Shown here: piece by piece, positions 33,208 to 42,155 of the stretch
Layout of the letters: each line of letters starts with the position of its first letter
Numbering within the stretch: position 1 is the first letter of the stretch
Assembly: GCF_000372965.1 (NCBI RefSeq)
Contig: NZ_KB890024.1
Location: 2,110,839 to 2,174,838, forward strand
Direction: 5' to 3'
Source of the DNA: Hoeflea sp. 108
GTDB taxonomy: Bacteria; Pseudomonadota; Alphaproteobacteria; Rhizobiales; Rhizobiaceae
Length of the DNA stretch: 64,000 nucleotides
Translations under genes and position numbers: made by a program
Notes under the pieces: generated by a model
The model's input: only the letters and a program-made list of their open reading frames with translations
The model's database searches: none
What the model was told of the DNA's origin: nothing

Positions 33208-33351
33208 TCCCGTTCTATTCGGTGTTCCAGGCTGACGTCGGCGCGTGAGCGGCAGGCGGCCGCTGCGTCATACCGGCCTGCGTCTGCTCAACGCCGGGGA
33301 TATTGCGCTTCATCCATCACCGGCAAGATAGCCCTGCCATGGAGTAAGAAC

Positions 33352-33966
33352 TCAGTCGAAAGATGCTTCGCCGGTAATCGCATCAGCCAGCATCTTCTCG
33401 TATTTTCCACGCGGCACGTCGACTGCGCCGAAGCGCTTCAGGTGGTCGGTGGTGAATTGCGTGTCGAGCAGCACGAAGTGGTGTTCGCGGAGCCGTTCGA
33501 CGAGATGGACCAGGCAGACCTTGGATGCGTCGGTCTCGCGCGAGAACATGCTTTCGCCGAAGAAGGCCCGGCCAAGCGACACGCCATAGAGCCCGCCGAC
33601 CTGATGGCCGTCGCGCCACGCTTCCACCGAGTGGGCGTTGCCCATCCTGTTCAGCCGCGTATAGGCTTCGCGGATCGGCCCATTGATCCAGGTCGACAGG
33701 CGGCCCGAGCGCTTCTCCGCGCAGGCGTCGATGGTGCCTTCGAAGTCGCTGTTGACGCGGATTTCGAAATGGCCGCGCCTGATGGTACGGGCCAGGCTGT
33801 GGGGGATGTGGAAGCTGTCGAGCGGGATGACGCCGCGCGTCTCCGGCCTGACCCAGAAGACTTCCGGGTCAGAGGCGCTTTCGGCCATGGGAAAGACGCC
33901 CGACGCATAGGCCTTCAGGAGAAGGTCCGTAGGTATGCCGAAGCCGGGCGCATAGGGTCGGGTCAT
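33352..33966 (-). CDS. aat: Leucyl/phenylalanyl-tRNA--protein transferase
   Basis: N-end-rule enzyme that adds Leu or Phe from aminoacyl-tRNA to N-terminal Arg/Lys of proteins, marking them for ClpS/ClpAP degradation. The 204 residues show LKAYASGVFPMAES near the N-terminus, FWVRPETRGVIPLDSFHI, TWINGPIREAYTRL, GGLYGVSLGRAFFGESMFSR and LLDTQFTTDHLKRFGA, which are the family blocks in order. It lies 27 bases downstream of accC on the same strand and probably belongs to the aroQ-accB-accC-aat transcript, a common arrangement in Rhizobiales. Confidence 0.96.
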   Translation of the reverse strand: MTRPYAPGFGIPTDLLLKAYASGVFPMAESASDPEVFWVRPETRGVIPLDSFHIPHSLARTIRRGHFEIRVNSDFEGTIDACAEKRSGRLSTWINGPIREAYTRLNRMGNAHSVEAWRDGHQVGGLYGVSLGRAFFGESMFSRETDASKVCLVHLVERLREHHFVLLDTQFTTDHLKRFGAVDVPRGKYEKMLADAITGEASFD

Positions 33967-33993
33967 GTGACCCCCAATCTACTCGCTTTGGGC

Positions 33994-35337
33994 CTACTCG
34001 CTTTTGGCGAGGTATTTTTCCAGCCAGTGGATGTCGTAGTCGCCATTGGCGATATCGGGGTTGCCCACGAGATCACGGAACAGCGGCAACGTCGTCTTGA
34101 CACCATCTACCACGAATTCGTCCAGCGCGCGCCTGAGACGCATCATGCACTCGACGCGGTTGCGGCCGTGGACGATCAACTTGCCGATCAGGCTGTCGTA
34201 GTAGGGCGGGATCTTGTAGCCGGAATAGACGCCCGAATCGACACGGATGCCGAGGCCGCCGGGAGTGTGGAAATGCGTGATCGTGCCGGGTGAGGGCGCA
34301 AAAGTACGCGGATCCTCGGCGTTGATGCGGCATTCGATGGCGTGGCCGTTGAACTTGATGTCATCCTGCGTGACCGAAAGACCGCCGCCCGAAGCGACAC
34401 GGATCTGTTCGTGCACGAGGTCGATGCCCGTGATGGCTTCGGTGATCGTATGCTCGACCTGAAGACGCGTATTCATTTCGATGAAATAGAATTCGCCGTT
34501 CTCGTAGAGGAACTCGATCGTGCCGGCACCCGAGTAGCCGAGATCGGCAATCGCCTTGGCGCAAATGTCGCCGATGCGGGTGCGTTCCTCGGAGTTCAGG
34601 GCAGGCGAGTTGGCCTCTTCCCAGACCTTCTGGTGGCGGCGCTGCAGCGAGCAGTCGCGTTCGCCGAGGTGTACGCCTTTGCCTGCGCCGTCGCCGAAGA
34701 TCTGAACTTCGATGTGGCGCGGCTTCTGCAGATACTTCTCGATGTAGACGGCGTCGTCGCCGAAAGCGGCACCCGCTTCCGAGCGCGCGGTGGCCAGCGC
34801 CACGTCAATGTCCGCCTCGGTCAGGGCAACCTTCATGCCGCGACCGCCGCCGCCGGACGAGGCCTTGATGATGACCGGGTAGCCGATCTCGGACGCGATG
34901 CGCTTGGCTTCCTTTTCATCGGTGACGGCGCCGTCCGAACCGGGGACGACCGGGATGCCTAGACGCTTTGCGGTGCGCTTGGCCTCGATCTTGTCGCCCA
35001 TGATGCGGATGTGGTCGCCCGTGGGACCGATGAAGGTGATGTTGTGCGCGGCCAGGATGTCGGCGAACTTGGCGTTTTCGGCCAGGAAGCCATAGCCGGG
35101 ATGGACTGCGTCCGCACCCGTGATCTCGCAGGCCGCGACGATCTGATGAATGTTGAGGTAGCTGTCGCGCGACGGCGGCGGTCCGATGCAGACGCTTTCG
35201 TCGGCAAGCCGCACATGCATCGCGTCGGCGTCGGCGGTGGAATGCACGGCAACCGTCTTGATGCCGAGCTCCTTGGCCGCACGCAGCACTCTCAGCGCGA
35301 TTTCGCCGCGATTGGCGATCAGGATTTTCTGGAACAT
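33994..35337 (-). CDS. accC: Acetyl-CoA carboxylase, biotin carboxylase subunit
   Basis: Carboxylates biotin on the carrier protein with ATP and bicarbonate, the first half of malonyl-CoA formation. The 447 residues form the usual three parts: N-terminal domain (FQKILIANRGEIALRVLRAA), ATP-grasp domain with the glycine-rich loop IIKASSGGGGRGMKVAL and the catalytic region EFLYENGEFYFIEMNTRLQV, and a C-terminal domain with ECRINAEDPRTFAPSPG. The gene lies 18 bases after accB on the same strand, as expected for subunits needed together. The transferase subunits (accA, accD) are not in the window. Confidence 0.97.
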   Translation of the reverse strand: MFQKILIANRGEIALRVLRAAKELGIKTVAVHSTADADAMHVRLADESVCIGPPPSRDSYLNIHQIVAACEITGADAVHPGYGFLAENAKFADILAAHNITFIGPTGDHIRIMGDKIEAKRTAKRLGIPVVPGSDGAVTDEKEAKRIASEIGYPVIIKASSGGGGRGMKVALTEADIDVALATARSEAGAAFGDDAVYIEKYLQKPRHIEVQIFGDGAGKGVHLGERDCSLQRRHQKVWEEANSPALNSEERTRIGDICAKAIADLGYSGAGTIEFLYENGEFYFIEMNTRLQVEHTITEAITGIDLVHEQIRVASGGGLSVTQDDIKFNGHAIECRINAEDPRTFAPSPGTITHFHTPGGLGIRVDSGVYSGYKIPPYYDSLIGKLIVHGRNRVECMMRLRRALDEFVVDGVKTTLPLFRDLVGNPDIANGDYDIHWLEKYLAKSE

Positions 35338-35355
35338 TGCGCGCAGCCTTCCGGC

Positions 35356-35835
35356 TTACTCGACAACGACGAGCGGCATGCCGAATTCGACAGGCTGCGC
35401 GTCTTCGATCAGGATCGCAGTCACCTTGCCCGAACGCGGCGAGGGGATCTGGTTCATGGTCTTCATCGCCTCGATGATGAGAAGTGTCTGGCCTTCCTTG
35501 ACGGTAGCGCCAACCTCGATGAACGGCTTGGCGTCGGGCGAGGGAGCCAGGTAGGCGGTGCCCACCATCGGCGACGACACGGCGTTCTTGGCGATGTCGA
35601 TGGCTGCTGCCGGCGCGGGCGCTGCTGCGGCGGTGGAGTTGACGGCTGCTGCTGCCGCAGCGACCGGAAGCGGCGCCGGCGCGGCGTAGGCGTGGACGGC
35701 CTGGGACTGGCGCGACACGCGGACCTTCAGATCGCCGAGCTCGACCTCGATCTCGGTCAGGTTGGTGTCGTTCAGGATCCCTGCGAGGTCGCGGACGATC
35801 TGCTGGTCAAAACCATCGTTCTTCTTCGTCGCCAT
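35356..35835 (-). CDS. accB: Acetyl-CoA carboxylase, biotin carboxyl carrier protein
   Basis: Carries biotin between the carboxylase and transferase halves of acetyl-CoA carboxylase. The start at 35835 (MATKKNDGFDQQIVRDLAGI) follows AAAAGGCTTGAAC. An N-terminal helix-rich segment (LTEIEVELGDLKVRVSRQ) is followed by an alanine/proline-rich linker (about 55-80). The C-terminal biotinyl domain includes VSSPMVGTAYLAPSPDAKPF and the biotin lysine in LIIEAMKTMNQI. Length, order and context (between aroQ and accC) are all normal. Confidence 0.97.
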   Translation of the reverse strand: MATKKNDGFDQQIVRDLAGILNDTNLTEIEVELGDLKVRVSRQSQAVHAYAAPAPLPVAAAAAAVNSTAAAAPAPAAAIDIAKNAVSSPMVGTAYLAPSPDAKPFIEVGATVKEGQTLLIIEAMKTMNQIPSPRSGKVTAILIEDAQPVEFGMPLVVVE

Positions 35836-35862
35836 GTTCAAGCCTTTTCTGTCTGTTTCCGG

Positions 35863-36297
35863 TCAGAGCCGGGCGGCTAGCGCCTGCAGCGCCAGCGTGT
35901 ATCCGAGCGGCCCGAAGCCGCAGATCATGCCCACGGCAACCGGCGCCACCATCGATTTGTGGCGGAACGGCTCGCGGGCATGGATGTTTGAAAGATGCAC
36001 CTCGGCGACCGGCAGAGGAGAGACGGCCCGTATGGCATCCTGCAATGCGATCGAGGTGTGGGTATAGGCGCCTGCATTCAAGACGATGCCTGCGGCTTCT
36101 TCGCCGGCTTCGTGGATCCAGTCGACCAGGACGCCTTCATGGTTCGACTGGCGGAAATCGACTGCAAGCCCGAGGGAGGCGGCTGCTGCATGGCAGTCGG
36201 CCTCGATGTCGGCAAGCGTCTTGCCGCCATAAATCCCGGGCTCGCGTTTGCCCAGGAGATTAAGGTTCGGACCGTTGAGGACGAAAACCGTTTTCAA
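35863..36297 (-). CDS. aroQ: Type II 3-dehydroquinate dehydratase
   Basis: Converts 3-dehydroquinate to 3-dehydroshikimate in aromatic amino-acid synthesis. The 144 residues show the type II pattern: FVLNGPNLNLLGKREPGIYG, with the active-site lid and tyrosine, RQSNHEGVLVDWIHEAGEEA, the histidine in LNAGAYTHTSIALQDAI, and VHLSNIHAREPFRHKS. It is the first gene of the aroQ-accB-accC-aat run, 27 bases before accB. Its own promoter would lie in the 150-base gap before it, which also holds the terminator of the upstream DsbA-like gene. Confidence 0.96.
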   Translation of the reverse strand: MKTVFVLNGPNLNLLGKREPGIYGGKTLADIEADCHAAAASLGLAVDFRQSNHEGVLVDWIHEAGEEAAGIVLNAGAYTHTSIALQDAIRAVSPLPVAEVHLSNIHAREPFRHKSMVAPVAVGMICGFGPLGYTLALQALAARL

Positions 36298-36374
36298 GCT
36301 ACAGACCTTTCCACCCGCCAGATCCTCTCTGGCGCGGCGGACCCTCTATAATCGGCATAAGCCGTCGCGGAAAG

Positions 36375-36396
36375 AGCGCAAGCGACTTCTTGCGCT
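36375..36396 (-). terminator. Hairpin after the DsbA-like gene
   Basis: AGCGCAAG (36375-36382) pairs with CTTGCGCT (36389-36396) across six bases. On the minus strand it is followed by CTTTCC, and it lies about 50 bases past the stop of the DsbA-like gene. Confidence 0.6.
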
Positions 36397-36447
36397 GTCC
36401 ACAACGGCTCATTGGGCGAAATGCCTCCGGCGGGTTGCCTCGGCTCG

Positions 36448-37221
36448 TCAATCCTTGGCCGCTGCGATCTTCTCGGCCAGCACTTCCTGACCGAGTGCGC
36501 CGAACACGACCTCGTTGCCGATCACATAGGACGGGGTGCCGCTGATCTGCAGCTTGTTGGCCAGCTCATAGGTGCGGTTGAAGGCCTCGACGATTGCCGG
36601 GTCCTTCATCGCCTCGCGCAGCTTGGCTTCGTCGGCGCCGAGCTCGAGGGCGATCTTGATGGCAGGGGCTTCGCCGGCACGGCCTTCGCCGCCGAGCAGC
36701 TTGTCATGGAACTCGCCATACTTCTCCGGCATCAGCTTGTGAAAGGCCATCGACACGACATGTGCCTTCTGGGAATCCGGTCCGAGGATCGGGAATTCCT
36801 TGAGCACGAAGCGCAGCTCGGGATCGGCCTTGACCAGCGCGTGCATGTCGGCCTGGGCGCGTTTGCAGTAGCCGCAATTGTAGTCATAGAACTCGACGAT
36901 GGTGGTCTTGCCATTGGGGTTGCCGACGATGCCATCGAACGCCGAGTTGAAGATTTCGTCCTTGTTCTGCTTGATCACGTCGAGATTGGCGACGCGCTGC
37001 TCTTCCTTCTGCTTGGCCTCGAGCGCGCCCTGCATCTCGAGCAGCATCTCGGGATTGTCGAGCAGGTACTCGCGCACGATCGTCTCGATCTGCTTGCGGT
37101 CGAGATTGGTTGCAGCACCTTCCGCGTGGGCGGTGTTCGGGCTGCCGGCCAGATAGCCGAGGGTGAGCATGGCGAAGCCGACGGCAAGGCCGGTGGTGCC
37201 CAGAAGAAGCGTCTTTTTCAT
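36448..37221 (-). CDS. DsbA family thiol oxidoreductase, periplasmic
   Basis: Thioredoxin-fold periplasmic protein of 257 residues. A signal peptide covers about 1-33 (TTGLAVGFAMLTLGYLAGSP). A helical N-terminal extension follows (DRKQIETIVREYLLDNPEML), of the kind seen in ScsC-type proteins, where it mediates oligomerisation. The catalytic CGYC motif is at 116-119 in EFYDYNCGYCKRA, and the cis-proline loop is SGTPSYVIGNEV. It could be a disulfide isomerase or oxidase; the extension points toward isomerase-like proteins. It is downstream of the M48 protease gene on the same strand, about 50 bases apart, so the two may be co-transcribed for envelope quality control. Confidence 0.92.
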   Translation of the reverse strand: MKKTLLLGTTGLAVGFAMLTLGYLAGSPNTAHAEGAATNLDRKQIETIVREYLLDNPEMLLEMQGALEAKQKEEQRVANLDVIKQNKDEIFNSAFDGIVGNPNGKTTIVEFYDYNCGYCKRAQADMHALVKADPELRFVLKEFPILGPDSQKAHVVSMAFHKLMPEKYGEFHDKLLGGEGRAGEAPAIKIALELGADEAKLREAMKDPAIVEAFNRTYELANKLQISGTPSYVIGNEVVFGALGQEVLAEKIAAAKD

Positions 37222-37273
37222 TCGTTAGGTCTCCAGCCCTTTCGGCTATGTCGCGTGGCAGCGGCGAGAAGCT

Positions 37274-38674
37274 TCACTTCTTCTTGCCCGGCGCCTTGTA
37301 ATTGATGATGTCCTGGGCGCGCACCCAGCCGGGGGTACCGCGCTGGAATTTCTGCTGCGCCCGCATCGCGAAGATCTTGGCGTCCTGATATGCGCCGCTG
37401 TAGTAGTGCCCGTCGGCCGTGGCAAGGTCGGCGTCGGCGACGTCGCCCAGCATGCCATAGGCCTGCGCCAGGTAGCGGTAGCCGGCGGCGTTCTCGCGGT
37501 CGCGGTCGAGGCCCTTGCTGATCTCGGTCACCGCCTTCTTCAGTGCATCGGGCGTGCCGATGGCGAGATAGGCCTGACCGAGCTGCACGGGGAGGATACC
37601 CGACTTGGCCGGATCGAGCCGCACGGCGCTGGCGTATGATTCGGCAGCGGCCGCTGGCTTGTTCGACTTCATCAAAATGTCGCCGCGCAGCTCGTGGAAA
37701 TAGGCGTTCTTCGGCTGCGACTTGATCAGCGCGTCGGTCTTGCTCAGCGCCGAGCGCAGGTCGCCGAAAAGGTAGGTCGTCTGAGCATCGCCATAGCGCA
37801 CGGCAAGGTCGTCGCTGGAACCGCGCAGCAGGCGCGAGGCCGCGGCCTGGCCCTGCGTGTAGGCGGCGATCTTGACCCGCATCATGTCGTGGCGCTGCTG
37901 CAGCGCCTCGGGGTCCTTCTTGTCGAAATATTGGCTCTCATGCGCCAGCGTTTCGAGGTTGGCGATACGCTCGCGCGGCATCGGGTGGCTGACCTGATAG
38001 GGGTCGACGCGCGCGCCCGACAACGACAACGCGTTCTGGAAGCGCTGGAAGGTCTTGAGCATGCCCTGGGCCGACTGGCCGGTGGCATTGAGATAGGTGA
38101 TGGCCGAGCGGTCGGCGGTGGTCTCTTCCGAACGCTGGTAGCCGAGCAGGCTGCGACGCGCCATTTCCGAGCCGCCTGAGACGATGCCCGCGCCCGCGGC
38201 ACCCAGGCCCTTGGTGTCGGAAGCCGCACCCGCAACCATCGCACCGGCGCCGAGCAGGGCGGCAACGATCGCCATGGTCTGGGCCCGCGCCAACTGGTCG
38301 CGCAGCCGCTCCTGGTGGCCGCCGGCGATATGACCGGCCTCGTGGGCGAGCACGCCGATGATCTCGTTCGGCGTCTCGGCCGTCATCAGAGCGCCGGTGT
38401 TGACGAAAATACGCCTGCCGGCAACGAAGGCGTTGAAAGCCGGGTCGTTGACGAGCACGATGTTGATGCCGGAATTGCCGAGGCCTGCTGCCTTGAGGAT
38501 CGGCCGGGCGTAGTCGCGCACCAATGCCTCGATCTCGGCGTCGCGCACGATCGGCACTCGCTGGGCATGTGCGGCGCCAGTCGAGCCGGCGGCAATCGCG
38601 GCCGACAGCGCAAGCGCGGTCGCGGCGCGCGCCGATCTTGTTACGAAACGCGAAAGACTATTCTTGGTCAGCAT
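37274..38674 (-). CDS. bepA: BepA-type periplasmic M48 metalloprotease with TPR domain
   Basis: Zinc protease/chaperone of 466 residues that in E. coli maintains LptD and other outer-membrane proteins. I chose the start at 38674 (MLTKNSLSRF); a frame extends to 38737 without better support. A signal peptide ends near GAAHAQ. The M48 domain carries the zinc motif HEAGH at 111-115 in VLAHEAGHIAGGHQERLRD and a third ligand glutamate in RSEETTADRSA. The C-terminal half (about 270-440) is built of tetratricopeptide repeats (AYFHELRGDILMKSNKPAAA, AAGYRYLAQAYGMLGDVADA). It precedes the DsbA-like gene. The symbol rests on domain layout. Confidence 0.88.
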   Translation of the reverse strand: MLTKNSLSRFVTRSARAATALALSAAIAAGSTGAAHAQRVPIVRDAEIEALVRDYARPILKAAGLGNSGINIVLVNDPAFNAFVAGRRIFVNTGALMTAETPNEIIGVLAHEAGHIAGGHQERLRDQLARAQTMAIVAALLGAGAMVAGAASDTKGLGAAGAGIVSGGSEMARRSLLGYQRSEETTADRSAITYLNATGQSAQGMLKTFQRFQNALSLSGARVDPYQVSHPMPRERIANLETLAHESQYFDKKDPEALQQRHDMMRVKIAAYTQGQAAASRLLRGSSDDLAVRYGDAQTTYLFGDLRSALSKTDALIKSQPKNAYFHELRGDILMKSNKPAAAAESYASAVRLDPAKSGILPVQLGQAYLAIGTPDALKKAVTEISKGLDRDRENAAGYRYLAQAYGMLGDVADADLATADGHYYSGAYQDAKIFAMRAQQKFQRGTPGWVRAQDIINYKAPGKKK

Positions 38675-38810
38675 GGCGGGAAACACTCGTAAACGAGCCG
38701 TCGGGCTGTGAAAAGGCAGGTTGGGAAAAGTCATCAACTTGTGATCCCCATATCAATCAGGCATTTGTGCGGCGCGTTGCCTGAGGTTTGGCGGCAGAAA
38801 GTGGACGAAA

Positions 38811-39959
38811 ATGGCAGTGGCAATTTCACGGCGCGGCGAGGTCGAGCCGTTTCACGCGATGGATGTACTGGCCGAAGCCAACAGGCTCAAGGCTTTGGGA
38901 ACACCGGTCATTTCGATGGCCGTGGGTCAACCCTCCGACCCCGCACCGCAGCGCGTCCGAGACGCGGCGGCGGCCGCTCTCAAGCTTGGCCGCATCGGCT
39001 ACACAGATTCACTCGGCCTCGCCGAGCTGCGCCAGGCGATCTCGGGGCATTATGCCGAGCACTACCGTCTCGATGTGCCCGCCTCGCGAATCGCCGTCAC
39101 CACCGGCTCGTCGGCGGCCTTTAATCTGGCATTCCTTGCCATGTTCGATGCCGGCGACCGCGTGGCGATCGCTGCTCCCGGCTATCCTGCCTATCGCAAC
39201 ATCATGGGCGCGCTCGGCCTCGACGTGGTCGAGATCGAACTCGACGGAGCGCCATATCTGGATGCCGCCCATTTGAGGCAGGCGCATGCCGACAAGCCGC
39301 TGAAGGGCGTGTTGTTTGCAAGCCCGGCCAATCCCACCGGGGCCGTGGTGCCGGCAAGCGAACTGAAGGCGCTGGTCGACACCGCGCGCGAACTCGGAAT
39401 CGCCGTCATCTCCGACGAGATCTACCACCGGCTCGCCTATGGCGCGCCCGACCTGACCGCGCTCGCCTTCGATGAGGATGTGACCGTCATCAATTCTTTC
39501 TCGAAATATTATTGCATGACCGGCTGGCGCATCGGCTGGATGGTGCTGCCGGAGCGGCTGGTGCGCCCGGTCGAGCGCATTGCCCAGTCTCTCTACATTT
39601 CCGCGCCGGAGCTGTCGCAGGTGGCGGCCATCGAGGCGTTCAACGCCACCGCCGAGCTGGAGGTTGTGAAGGCGCGCTACGCCTGGAACCGCGAGCTTCT
39701 GGTCGAGCGGCTGCCGCAGCTGGGTTTCAGCTTTGCAGCACCTATGGACGGCGCCTTCTATGCCTTCTGCGATGTCACGAGGCTGACCAACGACAGCATG
39801 GAGTTTGCCAAGCGCATGCTGGCAGAGGCACATGTGGCAGCGACGCCGGGCCGCGACTTCGATACCCGTGCCGGTCACCGCACCATGCGCTTTTCCTATG
39901 CAGGCAGCCATGACGAGATGATCGAGGCGATGAACCGGCTGGAGCGCTGGCTGCGCTGA
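38811..39959 (+). CDS. PLP-dependent aminotransferase (class I/II)
   Basis: Fold-type I aminotransferase of 382 residues. Visible family elements are GQPSDPAPQRVRDAAAAAL, GYTDSLGLAELRQAI, GSSAAFNLAFLAMFDAGD, ASPANPTGAVV, SDEIYHRLAYG and the PLP lysine at 232 in SFSKYYCMTGWRIGWMV, with the substrate-carboxylate arginine region MRFSYAGS near the end. The length is normal for class I. The exact substrate (aspartate, aromatic or branched-chain amino acid) cannot be told from sequence. It is divergent from bepA and convergent with a small hypothetical gene. Confidence 0.92.
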   Translation: MAVAISRRGEVEPFHAMDVLAEANRLKALGTPVISMAVGQPSDPAPQRVRDAAAAALKLGRIGYTDSLGLAELRQAISGHYAEHYRLDVPASRIAVTTGSSAAFNLAFLAMFDAGDRVAIAAPGYPAYRNIMGALGLDVVEIELDGAPYLDAAHLRQAHADKPLKGVLFASPANPTGAVVPASELKALVDTARELGIAVISDEIYHRLAYGAPDLTALAFDEDVTVINSFSKYYCMTGWRIGWMVLPERLVRPVERIAQSLYISAPELSQVAAIEAFNATAELEVVKARYAWNRELLVERLPQLGFSFAAPMDGAFYAFCDVTRLTNDSMEFAKRMLAEAHVAATPGRDFDTRAGHRTMRFSYAGSHDEMIEAMNRLERWLR

Positions 39960-39992
39960 GCACAATCGTCTCAGGCAGGGCCCGCTTGCGCT

Positions 39993-40187
39993 TCAGCCCA
40001 GGTAAAACACCGCGCGCCTGCGCGGCTGGGCCAGTTCGCGCCCGAGCGCCAGCGCGTCCTGGAGGTCGTTGGTGTATCGTGCCGTGTCCTCGAGCCCGCC
40101 GAAGTGGTTGAGGCGGATTGTTTCGCCGCGTTTGCTCATCACCACTCCCATGGTCCGGAGTGTTTCGCGAACCTCTGAAAATCGCAT
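39993..40187 (-). CDS. Small hypothetical protein
   Basis: Predicted protein of 64 residues (MRFSEVRETLRTMGVVMSKR). The start at 40187 has GGAGCAGTGGCC upstream; an in-frame GTG lies six bases earlier. The sequence is basic at its C-terminus (LGRELAQPRRRAVFYLG), with a central NHFGGLEDTARYTNDLQDAL that looks helical and soluble. I do not recognise the family, but codon positions look like real coding sequence, and similar tiny proteins occur in this order. Function is unknown. Confidence 0.6.
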   Translation of the reverse strand: MRFSEVRETLRTMGVVMSKRGETIRLNHFGGLEDTARYTNDLQDALALGRELAQPRRRAVFYLG

Positions 40188-40390
40188 GGCCACTGCTCCT
40201 GATGCGAGTTGGACCTATGTTAGTGGCCGCTTGTAACAGCCCCATGTTGCACGCAACGTCACCGTTACGAGCGAGGTGTGGAACAAGTTTCGGGCAGGAA
40301 ACGGCCCCGTTACGAAAGAGGCAGGGGAGGTGATGGCGGCACACCGGCTGTCAGGACCAGACCGATGCGCCGCCAAGCTCAAAGTGCCGA

Positions 40391-41989
40391 CTACTTGTTC
40401 TCAAGCACCGGGAACTTGATCCCGAGCTGGTCGAGGTAAGTCGGGTATTTCGCCGGATCGTAGTAGAACTTCTTCATTTCTGGCCGGAAGGTCGCCATGA
40501 TCTCCACGTTCTTCTGGATCTGCGGTTTGTCGTCGGCCGTCAGCATCGGCACGTACTTCTGGCCCTTCTGCTGCTCATTGTTGAAATAGTCGGCCGCCTT
40601 GGCCAGCAGCTCCGGGTTGGTGAAGAGGTCGATAGAGGTCATTGCGACGACCTTGGAGCCCGCGACCACGCCCTTATGGGCAATCGGCGTCGCCATAGAC
40701 ATGGCATTCGACCAGTGATGGCCAGGCAGTCCCGGAATGTTCGAGGGATAGTTCAGCGTGATCGTCGGCACCACCCAGGAGATGTCACCGATGTCGTCTG
40801 AGCCGCCGCTCTCCGGCTTCTCAAGTGGAGGCTGGAGTTCGCGGAGCTTGGTGGCGAGCCCTTCTTCCTTGGCTTTGACGGTCTTCTGTACGGCCTTGGC
40901 GAAGGCCTGTTCGTCCTCGGTCCAGCTCGGCAGTCCAACCGCTTTGATGTTGGCATAGGCAGCTTCCGCGATCGGCTTGTTGAAGTGACGAGGTGCTGCG
41001 GTGCCGACGATCTGGCGCGTCACCGTCGTGTCGGACATCTTCGCCGCCGCTTCGGCCATGGTGTTGGCCGTCTCGAAATTCTTGGAGATGTTCTCGAAGT
41101 CGAGCTCGCGGATGAAGTACCAGACCGTCGCTGCCGACGGCACGACGTTCGGCTGGTCGCCGCCGTCCGGGATGACATAGTGCGAGCGCTGCTCGGGTCG
41201 CAGGTGCTCGCGCTTCATGTTCCAGCCGATGTTCATCAGCTCGACCCCGTCCAGCGCGCTGCGTCCGCGCCACGGTGCACCGGCCGAATGCGCCGACTCG
41301 CCCTTGAATGTGTATTCGACCGAGACCATGCCGGTGCCGTTCGGCTGGCCCCAGGTGGTGGTCAGGTTGTTGCCAACATGGGTGAACAGCACGGCGTCGA
41401 CGTCCTTGAACACGCCGTCACGCACCATGTAGGCCTTGCCGGCGAGAAGCTCCTCGGCGACGCCGGGCCACAGCATGATGGTACCCGGCAGCTTGTCCTT
41501 TTCCATCTGCTCCCTGAGTGCGAGTGCCGCCACGACATTGACCGCCTGACCCGAATTGTGGCCTTCGCCATGGCCGGGCGCGCCATCGATCATCGGCTTC
41601 TGGTAGGCAACGCCAGGCATCTGCGAGGTCTTCGGCAGCCCGTCTATGTCACTGCCCAGCGCGATCACCGGCTTGCCCGAGCCCCATTTGGCGACCCAGC
41701 CGGTCGGCATGCCGGCGATGCCGCGTTCGACGGTGAAGCCGTTCTTCTCCAGGATATCGGTGATGTATCTGGAGGTTTCGACCTCCTGGAACGCCAGTTC
41801 GCCGAAGCTGAAGATGGAATCCGTCATCTCCTGCGCCATCTTGGCGCGAGCCTCGACGCCTTCGACGGCGCGTTTCTTGAGGTCGGCAACCGCAGCGGCG
41901 TCCATTGGCTTTTGCCCTTCCGCCAGGGCTAGGGTCGACGCGGATGCCGCAAGCAACGCGGCCAGGGCAATTCGTGAAACGCACTTCAT
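40391..41989 (-). CDS. Secreted M20-family amidohydrolase
   Basis: Predicted periplasmic metallo-amidohydrolase of 532 residues. A signal peptide covers about 1-23 (RIALAALLAASASTLALAEG). The M20 fold follows: VIALGSDIDGLPKTSQ, GHGEGHNSGQAVNVVAAL, PGVAEELLAGKAYMV, the dimerisation domain with EYTFKGESAHSAGAPWRGRS and a C-terminal metal-site segment GLPGHHWSNAMSMATP. The closest named relatives are AbgB-type p-aminobenzoyl-glutamate hydrolases and indole-acetyl-amino-acid hydrolases, which are mostly cytosolic, so the export signal is notable. The upstream region holds several perfect palindromes. The substrate is probably an N-acyl or N-aroyl amino acid. Confidence 0.88.
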   Translation of the reverse strand: MKCVSRIALAALLAASASTLALAEGQKPMDAAAVADLKKRAVEGVEARAKMAQEMTDSIFSFGELAFQEVETSRYITDILEKNGFTVERGIAGMPTGWVAKWGSGKPVIALGSDIDGLPKTSQMPGVAYQKPMIDGAPGHGEGHNSGQAVNVVAALALREQMEKDKLPGTIMLWPGVAEELLAGKAYMVRDGVFKDVDAVLFTHVGNNLTTTWGQPNGTGMVSVEYTFKGESAHSAGAPWRGRSALDGVELMNIGWNMKREHLRPEQRSHYVIPDGGDQPNVVPSAATVWYFIRELDFENISKNFETANTMAEAAAKMSDTTVTRQIVGTAAPRHFNKPIAEAAYANIKAVGLPSWTEDEQAFAKAVQKTVKAKEEGLATKLRELQPPLEKPESGGSDDIGDISWVVPTITLNYPSNIPGLPGHHWSNAMSMATPIAHKGVVAGSKVVAMTSIDLFTNPELLAKAADYFNNEQQKGQKYVPMLTADDKPQIQKNVEIMATFRPEMKKFYYDPAKYPTYLDQLGIKFPVLENK

Positions 41990-42052
41990 GAAAATCTCCC
42001 ATTGATCGACAATCGCCGCTGACCAAGGGAATGCATTTTTTCTACCACCTTA

Positions 42053-42083
42053 CGCAGCGGCAGCTTGAATGATTGCCGCTGCG
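42053..42083. promoter_or_regulatory. Inverted repeat, ten-base stem
   Basis: CGCAGCGGCA (42053-42062) pairs with TGCCGCTGCG (42074-42083) across eleven bases. It lies about 65 bases upstream of the amidohydrolase start and could be a leader hairpin or an operator. Confidence 0.5.
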
Positions 42084-42093
42084 GCAGGTGTCC

Positions 42094-42109
42094 GCAAGAA
42101 TATTCTTGC
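42094..42109. promoter_or_regulatory. 16-bp perfect palindrome, Lrp/AsnC-like
   Basis: GCAAGAATATTCTTGC is identical on both strands. The GC-flanked AT core is the form preferred by Lrp/AsnC-family regulators. It is centred about 112 bases upstream of the amidohydrolase start. Confidence 0.55.
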
Positions 42110-42135
42110 CGAAGGCTGAAAATAGGAAAATATGC

Positions 42136-42147
42136 GCAGAAATCTGC
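42136..42147. promoter_or_regulatory. Second Lrp/AsnC-like repeat
   Basis: GCAGA-AA-TCTGC, flanked by TATGC and CGAGTAT, repeats the pattern of the palindrome at 42094 with centres 40 bases apart, about four DNA turns. Confidence 0.5.
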
Positions 42148-42155
42148 CGAGTATG

